A DNA stretch of 64,000 nt from Streptomyces changanensis (GCF_024600715.1 NZ_CP102332.1:1612001-1676000), one strand, 5' to 3'. Positions 25,219 to 34,545 are shown, numbered from the stretch's first letter. A program made the numbers and translations. The notes: generated by a model from the letters alone, not told the origin.

Positions 25219-25532
25219 CGCGGTTCGCGCGGCCGTCCACGTCCCGGCTCAGGAAGTGAGACGAGACCTTCCACTCACCCGGATGCCGTAGGCGGGACCG
25301 GCGCGCGCGACACCTCCGGCGCGCTCCGGCTGTACCAGGGCACCGGCAGCGCCACCGCGCGGTTCGCGCCCGCACGGCGGTCGGCGGAGGCCGGCGGATC
25401 CACAACCTCTTCGTCCGACCGCCTGACCGGCCGGCCCCCGCCGGGGCCGGCGGCTCCGTCCGCGGCGCGCGGACCGGCCCGTCCACCAGGACGGCCCGCG
25501 TGGCCGCGCGCGGATGCGCTAGGGTCGGCGCC
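25219..25532. other. Spacer between DAHP synthase and the trp leader
   Basis: Divergent promoter region with no supported gene. On the plus strand TAGGGT (25520-25525) is a possible -10 just upstream of the leader peptide start at 25533. The rest is GC-rich without recognisable repeats or sites. Confidence 0.45.
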
Positions 25533-25589
25533 ATGTTCGCGCAGACGACCCGGAACTGGTGGTGGACCGCTCAATCGGCGGCCCACTGA
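25533..25589 (+). CDS. trpL: Trp operon leader peptide, three consecutive Trp codons
   Basis: 18-codon ORF MFAQTTRNWWWTAQSAAH, with Trp codons at 25557-25565. It lies 22 bases before a strong terminator hairpin and 91 bases before the anthranilate synthase gene. This is classic transcription attenuation: when charged tRNA-Trp is scarce, the ribosome stalls on the Trp codons and the terminator does not form. An in-frame stop (TGA) ends it. It is too short for standard gene finders. Confidence 0.93.
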   Translation: MFAQTTRNWWWTAQSAAH

Positions 25590-25611
25590 CGACGCGCGCA
25601 CACGACACGCG

Positions 25612-25634
25612 AAGGCCGCCCGAGGGGCGGCCTT
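25612..25634 (+). terminator. Trp attenuator terminator
   Basis: AAGGCCGCCC (25612-25621) pairs perfectly with GGGCGGCCTT (25625-25634) around a 3-base loop. It stands between the leader peptide and the anthranilate synthase gene. The U-tract is short (TTCCTGCGTT follows), as usual in streptomycetes. Confidence 0.88.
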
Positions 25635-25680
25635 CCTGCGTTACCGGGCCGTTCCTCCCACCACGGAAGGAACACCACGG

Positions 25681-27732
25681 ATGGACCTCGGCACCACGTC
25701 CGGCCCCGGCACGGACACCTCCCCGCACACCGGCACGCACGCCCGCACGCACACCGGCACGGACTCCCGCACCGAAGCGGGCACCGACAGCGGCACCGCC
25801 GTCGGCACCGGGACCGACGCCGACCTCGGCGCGCTGCTGGATCCGCACGGCCCGCCCTTCGCGCTGCTCCGCCGGCGCACCCCCGGCCGCGACCACGACA
25901 CCGTCGAGGTCCTCGTCGGCCCCGTCCACGAGGCGCGGCGGCTGGCCGACCTGCCCGTCGGTGACCGCCCCACGCTGGCCCTCGTCCCCTTCCGGCAGCT
26001 GCGCGAGCGCGGCTTCGACGTCCGCGACGACGGCACGCCCCTGTCCGTGCTGGTCGCCGACGCGTCGTACGAGCTGACGCTCGCCGACGCCCTGGACCGG
26101 CTCCCCACCCACGCGGTCCGGGTCGAGGACGGCGGTTTCGACGTACCGGACGAGGAGTACGCGCGGACGGTCCGGCGGGTCGTGGAGGACGAGATCGGGA
26201 GCGGCGAGGGCGCGAACTTCGTCATCCGCCGCACCTACACCGGACGGATCCCCGACTTCGGCCGGGCCGACGCGCTGGCCCTGTTCCGCCGGCTGCTCGC
26301 GCAGGAGCGCGGCGCGTACTGGACCTTCGTCGTGCACACCGGCGACCGCACCCTGGTCGGGGCCAGCCCCGAGGTCCACGTCCGGATGTCCGGCGGCACC
26401 GTCGTGATGAACCCGATCAGCGGCACCTACCGCTACCCGGCCGGCGACCCCACGCCGGAGGGCCTGCTGACCTTCCTCGCCAGCCGCAAGGAGACCGACG
26501 AGCTGTCCATGGTCGTCGACGAGGAACTGAAGATGATGTGCGCCGTCGGCGACATGGGCGGTGTCGTGGTCGGGCCCCGGCTGAAGGAGATGGCGCACCT
26601 GGCGCACACCGAGTACGAGCTGCGGGGCCGCTCGTCGCTGGACGTGCGGGAGGTGCTGCGCGAGACGATGTTCGCGGCGACCGTCACCGGCTCGCCGGTG
26701 CAGAACGCCTGCCGGGTGATCGAGCGCCACGAGCACGGCGGGCGGGGCTACTACGCGGGCGCCCTGGCGCTGCTCGGCACGGACGCGGGCGGCGCGCAGA
26801 CCCTCGACTCCCCCATCCTCATCCGCACCGCCGACATCGCCGCCGACGGCCGGCTGCGGGTACCCGTCGGAGCGACGCTGGTGCGCCACTCCGACCCGGA
26901 GGGCGAGGTCGCGGAGACCCACGCCAAGGCGGCGGGCGTCCTCGCCGCGCTCGGGGTGCGACCGGGCCGGGCCCGCGAGGCCGCGCGGGCGCCGCGGCTC
27001 GCCGACGACCCCCGCGTGCGGGCGGCGCTGGACGCCCGGCGCGCGGACCTGGCGCCGTTCTGGCTGCGCATGCAGGAGCGCTCCACCGCGCTGCGGGGGC
27101 ACGCCCTGGTCGTGGACGGCGAGGACACCTTCACCTCGATGCTGGCGCACCTGCTCGGCTCGTCGGGGCTGGAGGTGACCGTGCGGCGCTTCGACGAGCC
27201 GGGCCTGCGCGAGGCCGTGCTGGGCCACGCCGGGCCGGTCGTCCTCGGGCCGGGGCCCGGTGACCCGTCCGACCCGGACGACCCGAAGATGCGGACCCTG
27301 CGGGCGCTGACCGCCGCCCTGCTGGGCACGGGCGGACCGGCGGACCGTCCGTTCGTCCTGGGCGTCTGCCTCGGGCACGAACTGGTCGCCGCGCACCTCG
27401 GCCTGGACATCGTGCGCAAGCGCACGCCGTTCCAGGGCGCCCAGGTGGAGGTGGACCTGTTCGGGGCGCGCCGCACCGTCGGCTTCTACAACAGCCATAC
27501 GGCCCGCTGCGACGACGCGGCGGCGGACCGGCTCGCCGCGCGCGGCGTGGAGGTGAGCCGGGATCCGGCCGGCGGCGAGGTGCACGCGCTGCGCGGGCCG
27601 GGCTTCGCGGGGGTGCAGTTCCACCCCGAGTCGGTGCTCACCCTCGACGGGCCGGAGGTCGTGCGCGAGCTGCTGGGACAGGTGGTCGGGGCCGGTACGG
27701 CGGCCCTCCCGCTGCGGCGGCCCTCGGCCTGA
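25681..27732 (+). CDS. Fused anthranilate synthase (TrpE-TrpG type)
   Basis: 683 residues. A Thr/Gly/Asp-rich tail (1-45) is followed by the chorismate-binding TrpE-like domain (about 50-440, with MNPISGTYRYPAG, DEELKMMCAVGD and GYYAGALALLG) and a glutamine amidotransferase domain (about 470-670). The GATase nucleophile is Cys563 in GVCLGHE; the other triad residues are His648 and Glu650 in QFHPES. The fused order resembles PhzE and fused TrpEG proteins. The Trp leader and attenuator upstream argue for tryptophan synthesis, not phenazine. The start ATG at 25681 has GGAAGGA upstream. Confidence 0.92.
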   Translation: MDLGTTSGPGTDTSPHTGTHARTHTGTDSRTEAGTDSGTAVGTGTDADLGALLDPHGPPFALLRRRTPGRDHDTVEVLVGPVHEARRLADLPVGDRPTLALVPFRQLRERGFDVRDDGTPLSVLVADASYELTLADALDRLPTHAVRVEDGGFDVPDEEYARTVRRVVEDEIGSGEGANFVIRRTYTGRIPDFGRADALALFRRLLAQERGAYWTFVVHTGDRTLVGASPEVHVRMSGGTVVMNPISGTYRYPAGDPTPEGLLTFLASRKETDELSMVVDEELKMMCAVGDMGGVVVGPRLKEMAHLAHTEYELRGRSSLDVREVLRETMFAATVTGSPVQNACRVIERHEHGGRGYYAGALALLGTDAGGAQTLDSPILIRTADIAADGRLRVPVGATLVRHSDPEGEVAETHAKAAGVLAALGVRPGRAREAARAPRLADDPRVRAALDARRADLAPFWLRMQERSTALRGHALVVDGEDTFTSMLAHLLGSSGLEVTVRRFDEPGLREAVLGHAGPVVLGPGPGDPSDPDDPKMRTLRALTAALLGTGGPADRPFVLGVCLGHELVAAHLGLDIVRKRTPFQGAQVEVDLFGARRTVGFYNSHTARCDDAAADRLAARGVEVSRDPAGGEVHALRGPGFAGVQFHPESVLTLDGPEVVRELLGQVVGAGTAALPLRRPSA

Positions 27733-27902
27733 CCTCACGGGAGGACGCCACGGGGTGACCGCACGGCGCGGGCGACGGGCGCCACGCCGTGCGGGCCCGG
27801 ACCGGGCGGCGTCCGTGCCGTGCGGGCCCGGGCGGCCGGGCGGGCGGTGCGACCCGTGGGGCGCGGCCGGGCGGTCAGGCGGGTGCGTCGGGGCGGGTGC
27901 GG

Positions 27903-28580
27903 TCAGGCGTCGTCGAGGCCGCGCTCGATGGCGTACCGGACGAGCTCGACGCGGTTGTGCAGCTGGAGCTTGCCCAGCGTGTTCTGGACGTGGTTCTGCA
28001 CCGTGCGGTGGGAGATCACCAGACGCTCGGCGATCTGCTTGTAGCTGAGGCCCTTGGCCACGAGACGCAGGACCTCGGTCTCGCGGTCGGTGAGGCGGGG
28101 GGCGCCGGGTTCGGCGGCGCCCCGGGCGGGGGCGGGCTCCGCGGCGAGGCGGCGGTACTCGCCGAGCACCAGCCCGGCCAGGCCCGGCGTGAAGACCGGG
28201 TCGCCCGCAGCCGTGCGCCGCACCGCGTCGAGCAGTTCTCCGGTACTGGCCGACTTCAGCAGGTAGCCGGTGGCGCCGGACTTCACGGCCTCCAGGACGT
28301 CGGCGTGCTCGCCGCTCGCGGAGAGCACGAGGACCCGCGGGCGCGGCTCCTCGCCCGCCCCGACCAGTTCCTTGCAGACCTGGACGCCCGGCTTGGCGGG
28401 CAGGTTCAGATCCAGGACCAGGACGTCGGGCGCGGTGGCGCGGGCGCGGCGCACGGCCTGGTCGCCGTCGCCGGCCGTCGCGACCACGTCGAACCCGGCC
28501 TCGGCCAGGTCCCGGGCGACGGCGTCGCGCCACATCGGGTGGTCGTCGACCACCATCACCTTGATCGGCTGTTCCGTCAT
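27903..28580 (-). CDS. NarL/LuxR family response regulator
   Basis: 225 residues. The receiver domain has the phosphorylatable Asp57 (VLVLDLNLP), the acidic pair in VVDDHP and Lys109 in YLLKSAS. A linker of about 25 residues leads to a LuxR-type HTH (LTDRETEVLRLVAKGLSYKQIAERLVISHRTVQNHVQNTLGKL). The ATG overlaps the stop codon of the kinase gene by 4 bases, so the two are translated together. Targets are unknown. Confidence 0.95.
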   Translation of the reverse strand: MTEQPIKVMVVDDHPMWRDAVARDLAEAGFDVVATAGDGDQAVRRARATAPDVLVLDLNLPAKPGVQVCKELVGAGEEPRPRVLVLSASGEHADVLEAVKSGATGYLLKSASTGELLDAVRRTAAGDPVFTPGLAGLVLGEYRRLAAEPAPARGAAEPGAPRLTDRETEVLRLVAKGLSYKQIAERLVISHRTVQNHVQNTLGKLQLHNRVELVRYAIERGLDDA

Positions 28581-29854
28581 CGTCTCGCCTTCCCCCGTGG
28601 GACCTTCAACTCCACCTCCGTGCCCTGGCCGGGGACGGTCACCAGCTCCGCCGTCCCGCCCAGGTCACGGAGCCTGCCGCGGATGGACTGGGCCACGCCG
28701 AGGCGCCCCTCGCTCTCCGCCTGGGCCAGGCGCCCTTCCGGTATGCCCGGTCCGTCGTCGCGCACCGTCACGACCACCTCGTCCACCCAGTCCTCGACGA
28801 GGATCCACGCCCGGGCGTCCGGCCCGGCGTGCCGGCGTACGTTGTCCAGGGCGGCGCCCACGGCGGCCGCCAGTTCGGCGGCGGCCCGGCGCGGCAGCCA
28901 CACCGGCGCCCCCGGCTCGGCGAACGTCACGCGCGCCCCGGCGTGCGGGGCGAGCAGGGTGCGCAGGTCCCGCTCGCCGGTGCCGGCGGACCCCGCCCCG
29001 CCCGGTTCGTCCGTCCCGCCCGGCCCCTGCGTCCCGTCCGGCCCGCCCGTCCCTTCCGGCCCGTCCGGTTCGTCGACCAGGCGGACGACCGCGCCCTGGG
29101 AGGCGTCCTCGCAGACGTGCGAGGGGCGGACGAGCCCGCCCGCGACGAGGGTACGCAGCGCGACCTCCTGCTCCCCGGCCATCCGCCCCAGTTCCGCGGC
29201 CTCACCGCCCAGGGCGGTGCCGCGGCGCTGCACCATGGCCAGCACCTGGAGGACCGAGTCGTGGATGTCGCGGGCCAGGCGCTCCCGCTCGCGGGTGGTG
29301 GCCTCGATCTCCAGGGCGCGGGCCAGGGTCCGCTCGGACGCCCGGGCGACCTCGACGACGTATCCGATGGCGATGGAGGCGACCCACACGAGCAGCACGT
29401 TGTGGAAGGTGTCGCGGCTGGGCTCGCCGCGCTCGACGATGTTGGCGACCGCGACCAGCGAGGACGCGAACCCGGCCCAGCGCCAGCCGCCCTTGATGGC
29501 GTACGCGAGGACCGCACCGGCCGTCCAGATCGACGGCAGCGTGGGCCCGTCCTGGAGCTGCGCGTGCGCGTCGGCGACCGGGGTCAGCAGGATCCCGACG
29601 AGCGCGACGGTCAGGTCGACGGCGAGGAAGCGGCGGGTGCAGCGGGCGGCGCCGGCCACCTTCGGCAGGGACGCGAGGGTCCAGACCGTCAGCACGGCGA
29701 GGAACGCCGCGGCGACCCAGGGCCGTTCGAAGTCGTCACGGGTGACGACGAAGAGGAGGTCCGCGTAGACCATGGTGAGGACCCGGTAGGCCGTGAGCGC
29801 GCGCCACAGCGGCTGCTCCACGGACATGCGGACCACCCGCTCGCGCCTGGCCAT
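28577..29854 (-). CDS. MacS-type sensor histidine kinase
   Basis: 425 residues. About five N-terminal helices (25-170) lead to a NarX-type HisKA_3 region with His198 in RERERLARDIHDSVLQVL. A Gly/Pro/Asp-rich linker of about 35 residues follows, then an HATPase domain with ALDNVRRHAG (N box) and VRDDGPGIPEGRL (G1). The linker (DEPDGPEGTGGPDGTQG-like) is an insertion between dimerisation and ATPase parts. The ATG at 29854 with GGGGGAGAGAG upstream is preferred to the longer frame reaching 29899. The signal is unknown. Confidence 0.92.
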   Translation of the reverse strand: MARRERVVRMSVEQPLWRALTAYRVLTMVYADLLFVVTRDDFERPWVAAAFLAVLTVWTLASLPKVAGAARCTRRFLAVDLTVALVGILLTPVADAHAQLQDGPTLPSIWTAGAVLAYAIKGGWRWAGFASSLVAVANIVERGEPSRDTFHNVLLVWVASIAIGYVVEVARASERTLARALEIEATTRERERLARDIHDSVLQVLAMVQRRGTALGGEAAELGRMAGEQEVALRTLVAGGLVRPSHVCEDASQGAVVRLVDEPDGPEGTGGPDGTQGPGGTDEPGGAGSAGTGERDLRTLLAPHAGARVTFAEPGAPVWLPRRAAAELAAAVGAALDNVRRHAGPDARAWILVEDWVDEVVVTVRDDGPGIPEGRLAQAESEGRLGVAQSIRGRLRDLGGTAELVTVPGQGTEVELKVPRGKARR

Positions 29855-29930
29855 CTCTCTCCCCCACCCCCCGCGCGCCCGCGGGCACGCGTCCTCCACG
29901 CGCGCGCCGGCGCGCGCGTCGCCACCGGCC

Positions 29931-30680
29931 CTACTCGGCCTTGCCGTCGGGCCCCGCGGCGGCGCCGTCCCGGCCCGCCTGCCTGGCGGCCTTCTCCGCG
30001 TCGGCGATGCGCCGCTTGGCGGCCGTGGCGTAGACGTCGACGTACTCCTGACCGGACAGCTTCATGATCTCGTACATCACCTCGTCGGTGACCGAGCGCA
30101 GGATGAAGCGGTCGCTCTCCATACCGTGGTAGCGGCTGAAGTCCAGGGGTTCGCCGATGCGGATGCCCGGGCGCATCAGCTTCGGGAGGATCTTGCCGGG
30201 CGGCTGGATCTTCTCGGTGTCGATCATGGCGATCGGGATGACCGGGGCGCCCGTGGCCAGCGCCACGCGCGCGAGGCCGCCGGTCCTGCCCCGGTACAGC
30301 CGGCCGTCGGGCGACCGGGTGCCCTCCGGGTAGATGCCGAACAGCTCGCCCCGCTTGATGACGTCGATGCCGCTGCGCACGGCGGCGTCACCGGCGCCGC
30401 GGGCGCCGGATCGGTCCACGGGCAGCTGGCCGACGCCCTTGAAGAACGCGGCGGTGAGCTTGCCCTTCACGCCCGGCGAGGTGAAGTACTCGGCCTTGGC
30501 GATGAAGGTGACCTTGCGGTCGAGGACCGCCGGCAGGAAGAAGGAGTCGGAGAACGACAGGTGGTTGCTCGCGAGGATCGCCGGCCCCTCGGCGGGGATG
30601 TTCTCGAGGCCCTCCACCCAGGGCCTGAAGGCGAACTTCAGCGGCCCTCCGATGGAGAACTTCATAGCGCCGTAGATCAA
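29931..30680 (-). CDS. 1-acyl-sn-glycerol-3-phosphate acyltransferase (PlsC-like)
   Basis: 249 residues. The acyltransferase motifs are NHLSFSD (the catalytic NHX4D), GIYPEGTRSPDGRLYRGRTG and VIPIAMI. It transfers an acyl chain to lysophosphatidate or a related acceptor at the membrane. The TTG at 30680 is chosen because GGAGG lies 8 bases upstream; the ATG five codons later is the alternative. It has a charged Ala/Gly/Lys tail and is divergent from the hydrolase gene. Confidence 0.92.
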   Translation of the reverse strand: MIYGAMKFSIGGPLKFAFRPWVEGLENIPAEGPAILASNHLSFSDSFFLPAVLDRKVTFIAKAEYFTSPGVKGKLTAAFFKGVGQLPVDRSGARGAGDAAVRSGIDVIKRGELFGIYPEGTRSPDGRLYRGRTGGLARVALATGAPVIPIAMIDTEKIQPPGKILPKLMRPGIRIGEPLDFSRYHGMESDRFILRSVTDEVMYEIMKLSGQEYVDVYATAAKRRIADAEKAARQAGRDGAAAGPDGKAE

Positions 30681-30856
30681 CTCGTGTTCCTCCTGTGTTC
30701 CGTCGATCAGACCATAACCCGAGCGGGGCCGGGCCCCCCTCTCCCGGCCAGCCCCCGGCCCGCGTCACGGGCGTGACGGCCCTGGTCGGTGTCAGCGCGG
30801 TCGCGTACGGTGAAGTACACACGTCCGAACCTCCACCGACGCGAACAGGAGACCCC

Positions 30857-31660
30857 GTGCCGGTCCTTCCCGGAGCCGAGCCGTACCGCCACGAGGGCGG
30901 GGACGTCGGCGTCCTGCTCTGCCACGGCTTCACCGGTTCCCCGGGGTCGTTGCGGCCCTGGGGCGAGTACCTCGCGGCCCGCGGACTGACCGTGTCGCTG
31001 CCGCTGCTGCCCGGGCACGGCACGCGGTGGCAGGACATGCAGGTCACCGGCGGGGAGGACTGGTACGCGGAGGTCGACCGGGAGCTGCGGGCCCTGTCGC
31101 GCCGGTGCGAGCGGGTCTTCGTGTTCGGGCTCTCCATGGGCGGGGCCCTGACGCTGCGGCTGGCCGCCCGGCACGGCGACGCGGTCTCCGGCATCGTCCT
31201 GGTGAACCCGGCGAACCGCGTCCACGGCGTCATGGCGCACGCGCTGCCCGTCGTCCGGCACCTCGTGCCGTCGAAGGCCGGCCTCGCCAACGACATCGCC
31301 AAGGACGGCATGGACGAGGTCGCCTACGACCGGGTGCCGCTGCACGCCGCGCACGCCCTGCGCCGCTTCCTGCACGTGGTGGACCGCGACCTGCCGCAGG
31401 TGACGCAGCCCGTCCTGCTGCTGCGCTCCCCCCAGGACCACGTCGTGCCGCCCGCCGACTCGGCGCGCATCCTCGGCCGCATCTCCTCCACGGACGTCAC
31501 CGAGGTCCTGCTGGAACAGAGCTACCACGTCGCGACGTTGGACCACGACGCGGAGCGGATCTTCGAGGAGAGCCACGCGTTCATCGGCCGCCTCGCTCCC
31601 GGGACCGGCGCAGGCGCCGCCCGGGACAGGGACAAGGAGGGGAGTTCGTCCGGTGGCTGA
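30857..31660 (+). CDS. Alpha/beta hydrolase (carboxylesterase / monoacylglycerol lipase-like)
   Basis: 267 residues. The catalytic triad is readable: Ser93 in GLSMGG, Asp194 in RSPQDHVVPP, and His224 in SYHVATLDHD. HGFTGSPGSLRPW provides the oxyanion loop. This pattern matches the carboxylesterase Est30 / monoacylglycerol lipase group. The GTG at 30857 has AGGAG at 6 bases. It overlaps the next gene by 8 bases and lies opposite the acyltransferase gene; both act on lipids. Confidence 0.9.
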   Translation: MPVLPGAEPYRHEGGDVGVLLCHGFTGSPGSLRPWGEYLAARGLTVSLPLLPGHGTRWQDMQVTGGEDWYAEVDRELRALSRRCERVFVFGLSMGGALTLRLAARHGDAVSGIVLVNPANRVHGVMAHALPVVRHLVPSKAGLANDIAKDGMDEVAYDRVPLHAAHALRRFLHVVDRDLPQVTQPVLLLRSPQDHVVPPADSARILGRISSTDVTEVLLEQSYHVATLDHDAERIFEESHAFIGRLAPGTGAGAARDRDKEGSSSGG

Positions 31661-32687
31661 ACAGCACGACGCGGAGCACGGGGAGGGCCGGGACCGGCAG
31701 GACGGCCTGGAGGAGCGGCACGCCCTGCCGCTGCCCGACGGCCCGGGCGCGGTGACCGGCGCCGACGGGACGGCCGGTGCGACCGGGCAGCCCGGTCCGG
31801 CGGGTGCCGCCGGGCAGCCGGTCGCCGAGCCGACCGCCGAACCCGGGGCCGAGGCGACCGTCGAGCCCGTGGCCGGCACCGGGGCCTCGGCCGCGGGCGG
31901 CGCGGCCGCCGGGGCCGCGGCAGGGACCGGCGGGCGGCTGGACGAGGAGGCGGCGTGGGCCGCGATCGTCGCCGGGTACGGGGAGGAGCCGCCGGACCCG
32001 CCGGGCGCGCGGCCGTTCCGCTCGGTGGAGGACCTGGCGCTGCCCGAGTTCGACGCCCGCGCGGACGGCGACCGGCCGGCCCGGGGGGCGTCGGCGGACG
32101 ACCGGCGCAAGGCCGACGGTGGGAAGGTCGACAGCCGGACGGCCGAGGACCGTACGACCGACGACGGCACGACGGGCGACCGCACGAGCGGTGACCGCAC
32201 GGTGGAGGGCCCGGACACGGGCGACGGGACGGCGCAGGCCCGGACCGAGGACGGGGGCGCCGCGGCCGGGGACACCCCGGAGGACGACGGGCCCGCCGCG
32301 GCGGCGCGGCCCGCGCTGGGCGGTTCCGTCGTGTTCGCGCCGGGCGTCGGCCCGCGCGACTACCGGCTCGCCGATCCCGACGCCCCCGCGGGCGGGGAGG
32401 GCGCCGCCACCCCGGCGGAGGCCGCCGACGACGACGAGGGCCACTTCGTACCGCCGGAGCCGCCGCCGCTGCCGGAGGCCGATTCGGCGGCGAAGTTCGG
32501 CTGGCTGGGCGTGCTCGGCGGACCGGTGCTGATGCTGCTCGCCGTGCTGCTCCAGTGGGACATGACGTGGTGGCTCACCACGCTCTGCGTCGGCGGGTTC
32601 CTCGGCGGCTTCGCGACGCTGGTGTCCCGCATGCGGGACGAGGACGAGGACGGGGACGACGACCCGGGGCGCGGCGCCGTCGTCTGA
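31653..32687 (+). CDS. Acidic low-complexity protein with C-terminal membrane helices
   Basis: 344 residues. Roughly 270 residues are disordered and rich in Ala/Gly/Asp/Pro/Thr, with a T-G-D-R-T repeat region near the middle. Two hydrophobic helices (GWLGVLGGPVLMLLAVLLQW and WWLTTLCVGGFLGGFATLV) lie near the end, then an acidic tail. The GTG at 31653 overlaps the stop codon of the hydrolase gene, so the two genes are coupled. It is conserved in streptomycetes as far as I recall; function is unknown. Confidence 0.75.
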   Translation: MAEQHDAEHGEGRDRQDGLEERHALPLPDGPGAVTGADGTAGATGQPGPAGAAGQPVAEPTAEPGAEATVEPVAGTGASAAGGAAAGAAAGTGGRLDEEAAWAAIVAGYGEEPPDPPGARPFRSVEDLALPEFDARADGDRPARGASADDRRKADGGKVDSRTAEDRTTDDGTTGDRTSGDRTVEGPDTGDGTAQARTEDGGAAAGDTPEDDGPAAAARPALGGSVVFAPGVGPRDYRLADPDAPAGGEGAATPAEAADDDEGHFVPPEPPPLPEADSAAKFGWLGVLGGPVLMLLAVLLQWDMTWWLTTLCVGGFLGGFATLVSRMRDEDEDGDDDPGRGAVV

Positions 32688-32765
32688 ACCACCCGCGCAC
32701 CGCGCGGGGGACGCCTGCGGGGGCGCTCCGCCCAGGGCGCCACCCGCTCTCCGGGGCCGCTCCGC

Positions 32766-33524
32766 TCAGGGCGCGGCCGCCGGTACGCGGAGGGCGGCGA
32801 GCACGGGCAGATGGTCCGTCGCCGCCCTCAGGTCCGCCTCCGTCACGCCGGGCAGCCCGATGGGCACCCCGCAGCCCAGGACCTCGACGCCGCCGGTGGC
32901 GAAGAGCGCGTCGATCCGCTGGTGCGGGTCGCCCGGCGGGTGGGTGTGCTCGCCGCCCCACGGCCGCACGGCCCGGCAGTCCTGGAGCGCGGTGGCGAGC
33001 CGCCGGAAGGCCCGCCCGTCGGGCCGTTCGTTGACGTCGCCCCCGACGACCGCGTGCGGCACGCCGAGCGCGGCCAGTTGCTCCAGCACCATCCCCGCCT
33101 GCGCGTACCGCTCGTCGGCCCGCAGGCTCAGGTGACAGCTGAGCAGCCCGAGCCGGGCGCCGCCGACGCGCACCACGGCGGTGGCGAAGCCGCGTCGGTG
33201 CAGGCCCGGCGTGAGGGGCAGCAGCACGTCCCGGGTGCGTTCGACGGTGACGCGCAGGGAGCAGAGCAACAGGGGTCCGGCCGCGGTGGCGCCGCCGCCC
33301 ACCACGACGAGGCCGCTCTTGGCGGCGAGGCGCGCCGCGTGCTTGCGCCAGCGGAAGAAGCGCGGCGCCTCCTGGACGAGCACCACGTCGGGGGCGCAGG
33401 CGCGGACGACCCGGGCCAGGGCGTCCTCGTCGTCGCGCAGCGACCGGATGTTGTAGCCGAGCACACGGACGACGGCCGAACCGTCCGCCTCGGTACGGGA
33501 GTCGGGCAGTGCGGTGAGCTCCAT
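32766..33524 (-). CDS. Endonuclease/exonuclease/phosphatase family protein
   Basis: 252 residues. EEP-fold signatures are present: VLGYNIRSLRDDEDAL, VVLVQEAP (catalytic Glu), LLSCHLSLRADERYAQ, VVGGDVNERPDGRAF and the terminal ATDHLPVLAAL. Substrates in this family range from DNA to phospholipids, and none can be chosen here. The ATG at 33524 is preferred because a -10 element lies 6 bases upstream and no ribosome-binding site serves either this ATG or the in-frame GTG at 33542. Confidence 0.88.
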   Translation of the reverse strand: MELTALPDSRTEADGSAVVRVLGYNIRSLRDDEDALARVVRACAPDVVLVQEAPRFFRWRKHAARLAAKSGLVVVGGGATAAGPLLLCSLRVTVERTRDVLLPLTPGLHRRGFATAVVRVGGARLGLLSCHLSLRADERYAQAGMVLEQLAALGVPHAVVGGDVNERPDGRAFRRLATALQDCRAVRPWGGEHTHPPGDPHQRIDALFATGGVEVLGCGVPIGLPGVTEADLRAATDHLPVLAALRVPAAAP

Positions 33525-33530
33525 GGGGGC

Positions 33531-33536
33531 ACCGTA
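33531..33536 (-). promoter_or_regulatory. -10 element of a probable leaderless promoter
   Basis: TACGGT on the minus strand, 6 bases before the ATG at 33524. It lies right after the glkA terminator hairpin, so the nuclease gene would be transcribed independently. Confidence 0.45.
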
Positions 33537-33543
33537 CGACACC

Positions 33544-33575
33544 GCCCGCCGCGTCCCGGTGGGGACGCGGCGGGC
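33544..33575 (-). terminator. Terminator after glkA
   Basis: GCCCGCCGCGTCCC (33544-33557) pairs perfectly with its complement at 33562-33575 around a 4-base loop, 29 bases past the glkA stop codon. Confidence 0.85.
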
Positions 33576-33603
33576 GGGTGACGTGTCTGGCGAGGAGGGC
33601 GGG

Positions 33604-34545
33604 TCAGCCCTGGCGGGCCAGGTCCGCGGCGCCGACCAGGCCGGCCTTGCCGCCGAGCTGCGCGGCGAGGACCTGGGCGTGCGGCCGGTAGTTGCCGCCG
33701 ACGAGCCAGCGGCGGAAGGACTTGCGGATCGGGTCCAGGACCAGGTCGCCCTCGTCGGAGACGCCGCCGCCGACGATGAACGCGGACGGGTCGAAGAGGG
33801 ACGCCAGGTCGGCGAGGCCGGCGCCGGCCCAGCGGGCCAGCTCGCGGAAGGAGTCGACCGCCACCTTGTCGCCCTGGCGGGCGGCGTCGCTGATGTGCTT
33901 GCCCTCGATGCCCTCGGCGGTGCCGTCCCCCAGCGACAGCAGGATCCCGGCGTTCTCCGGGGTGGCGTTGGCGCGCTGCTTGGCGTACCGGACCAGGGCG
34001 CGCCCGGAGGCGTACTGCTCCCAGCAGCCCTGGCTGCCGCAGCCGCACATCAGACCGTCCGGGACGACCCGGATGTGACCGAACTCGGCGGCGACGCCGA
34101 AGCGTCCGCGGCGCAGCTTGTTGCCGATGATGATGCCACCGCCGAGGCCGGTGCCGAGCGTGATGCAGATGACGTCGTCGTGGCCCTGGCCGGCGCCGAA
34201 CCGGTACTCGCCCCAGGCGGCGGCGTTGGCGTCGTTCTCGACGACGACGGGGAGCCCGACGCGCTGCTCGACCTTGTCCTTCAGCGGCTCGTGCCGCCAG
34301 TCGATGTTGGGCGCGAACAGGACGGTCGCGCGCTTGTCGTCGACGTATCCGGCGGCGCCGATGCCGACGGCCTCGACGTCATGGCCCTTGCCCGCCTCGG
34401 AGACGGCCGCGCAGATCGCGTCGACGATGCCCTCGGGCGTCGACGGGGTCGGCACCTTGTGGGTGTCGAGAATGGTGCCCTCTTCGTCGACCACGCCGGC
34501 CGCGATCTTCGTGCCGCCGATGTCGACGCCGATGGTGAGTCCCAT
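33604..34545 (-). CDS. glkA: ROK-family glucokinase
   Basis: 313 residues. It phosphorylates glucose with ATP; in Streptomyces the orthologue also carries glucose repression. Motifs: IGVDIGGTKIAAGVVD (ATP), VENDANAAAWGEYRFGAG (sugar-binding Asn/Asp), ITLGTGLGGGIIIG, and the ROK zinc site GHIRVVPDGLMCGCGSQGCWEQY. The ATG at 34545 has GAGGGA upstream. The DUF5304-type gene lies 86 bases upstream on the same strand. Confidence 0.95.
   Translation of the reverse strand: MGLTIGVDIGGTKIAAGVVDEEGTILDTHKVPTPSTPEGIVDAICAAVSEAGKGHDVEAVGIGAAGYVDDKRATVLFAPNIDWRHEPLKDKVEQRVGLPVVVENDANAAAWGEYRFGAGQGHDDVICITLGTGLGGGIIIGNKLRRGRFGVAAEFGHIRVVPDGLMCGCGSQGCWEQYASGRALVRYAKQRANATPENAGILLSLGDGTAEGIEGKHISDAARQGDKVAVDSFRELARWAGAGLADLASLFDPSAFIVGGGVSDEGDLVLDPIRKSFRRWLVGGNYRPHAQVLAAQLGGKAGLVGAADLARQG

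Noticed and set aside
25519..28533. A 1004-codon minus-strand frame opposite the anthranilate synthase
   Set aside because: Shadow of trpE/trpG-type coding sequence and of the response regulator; no family features.
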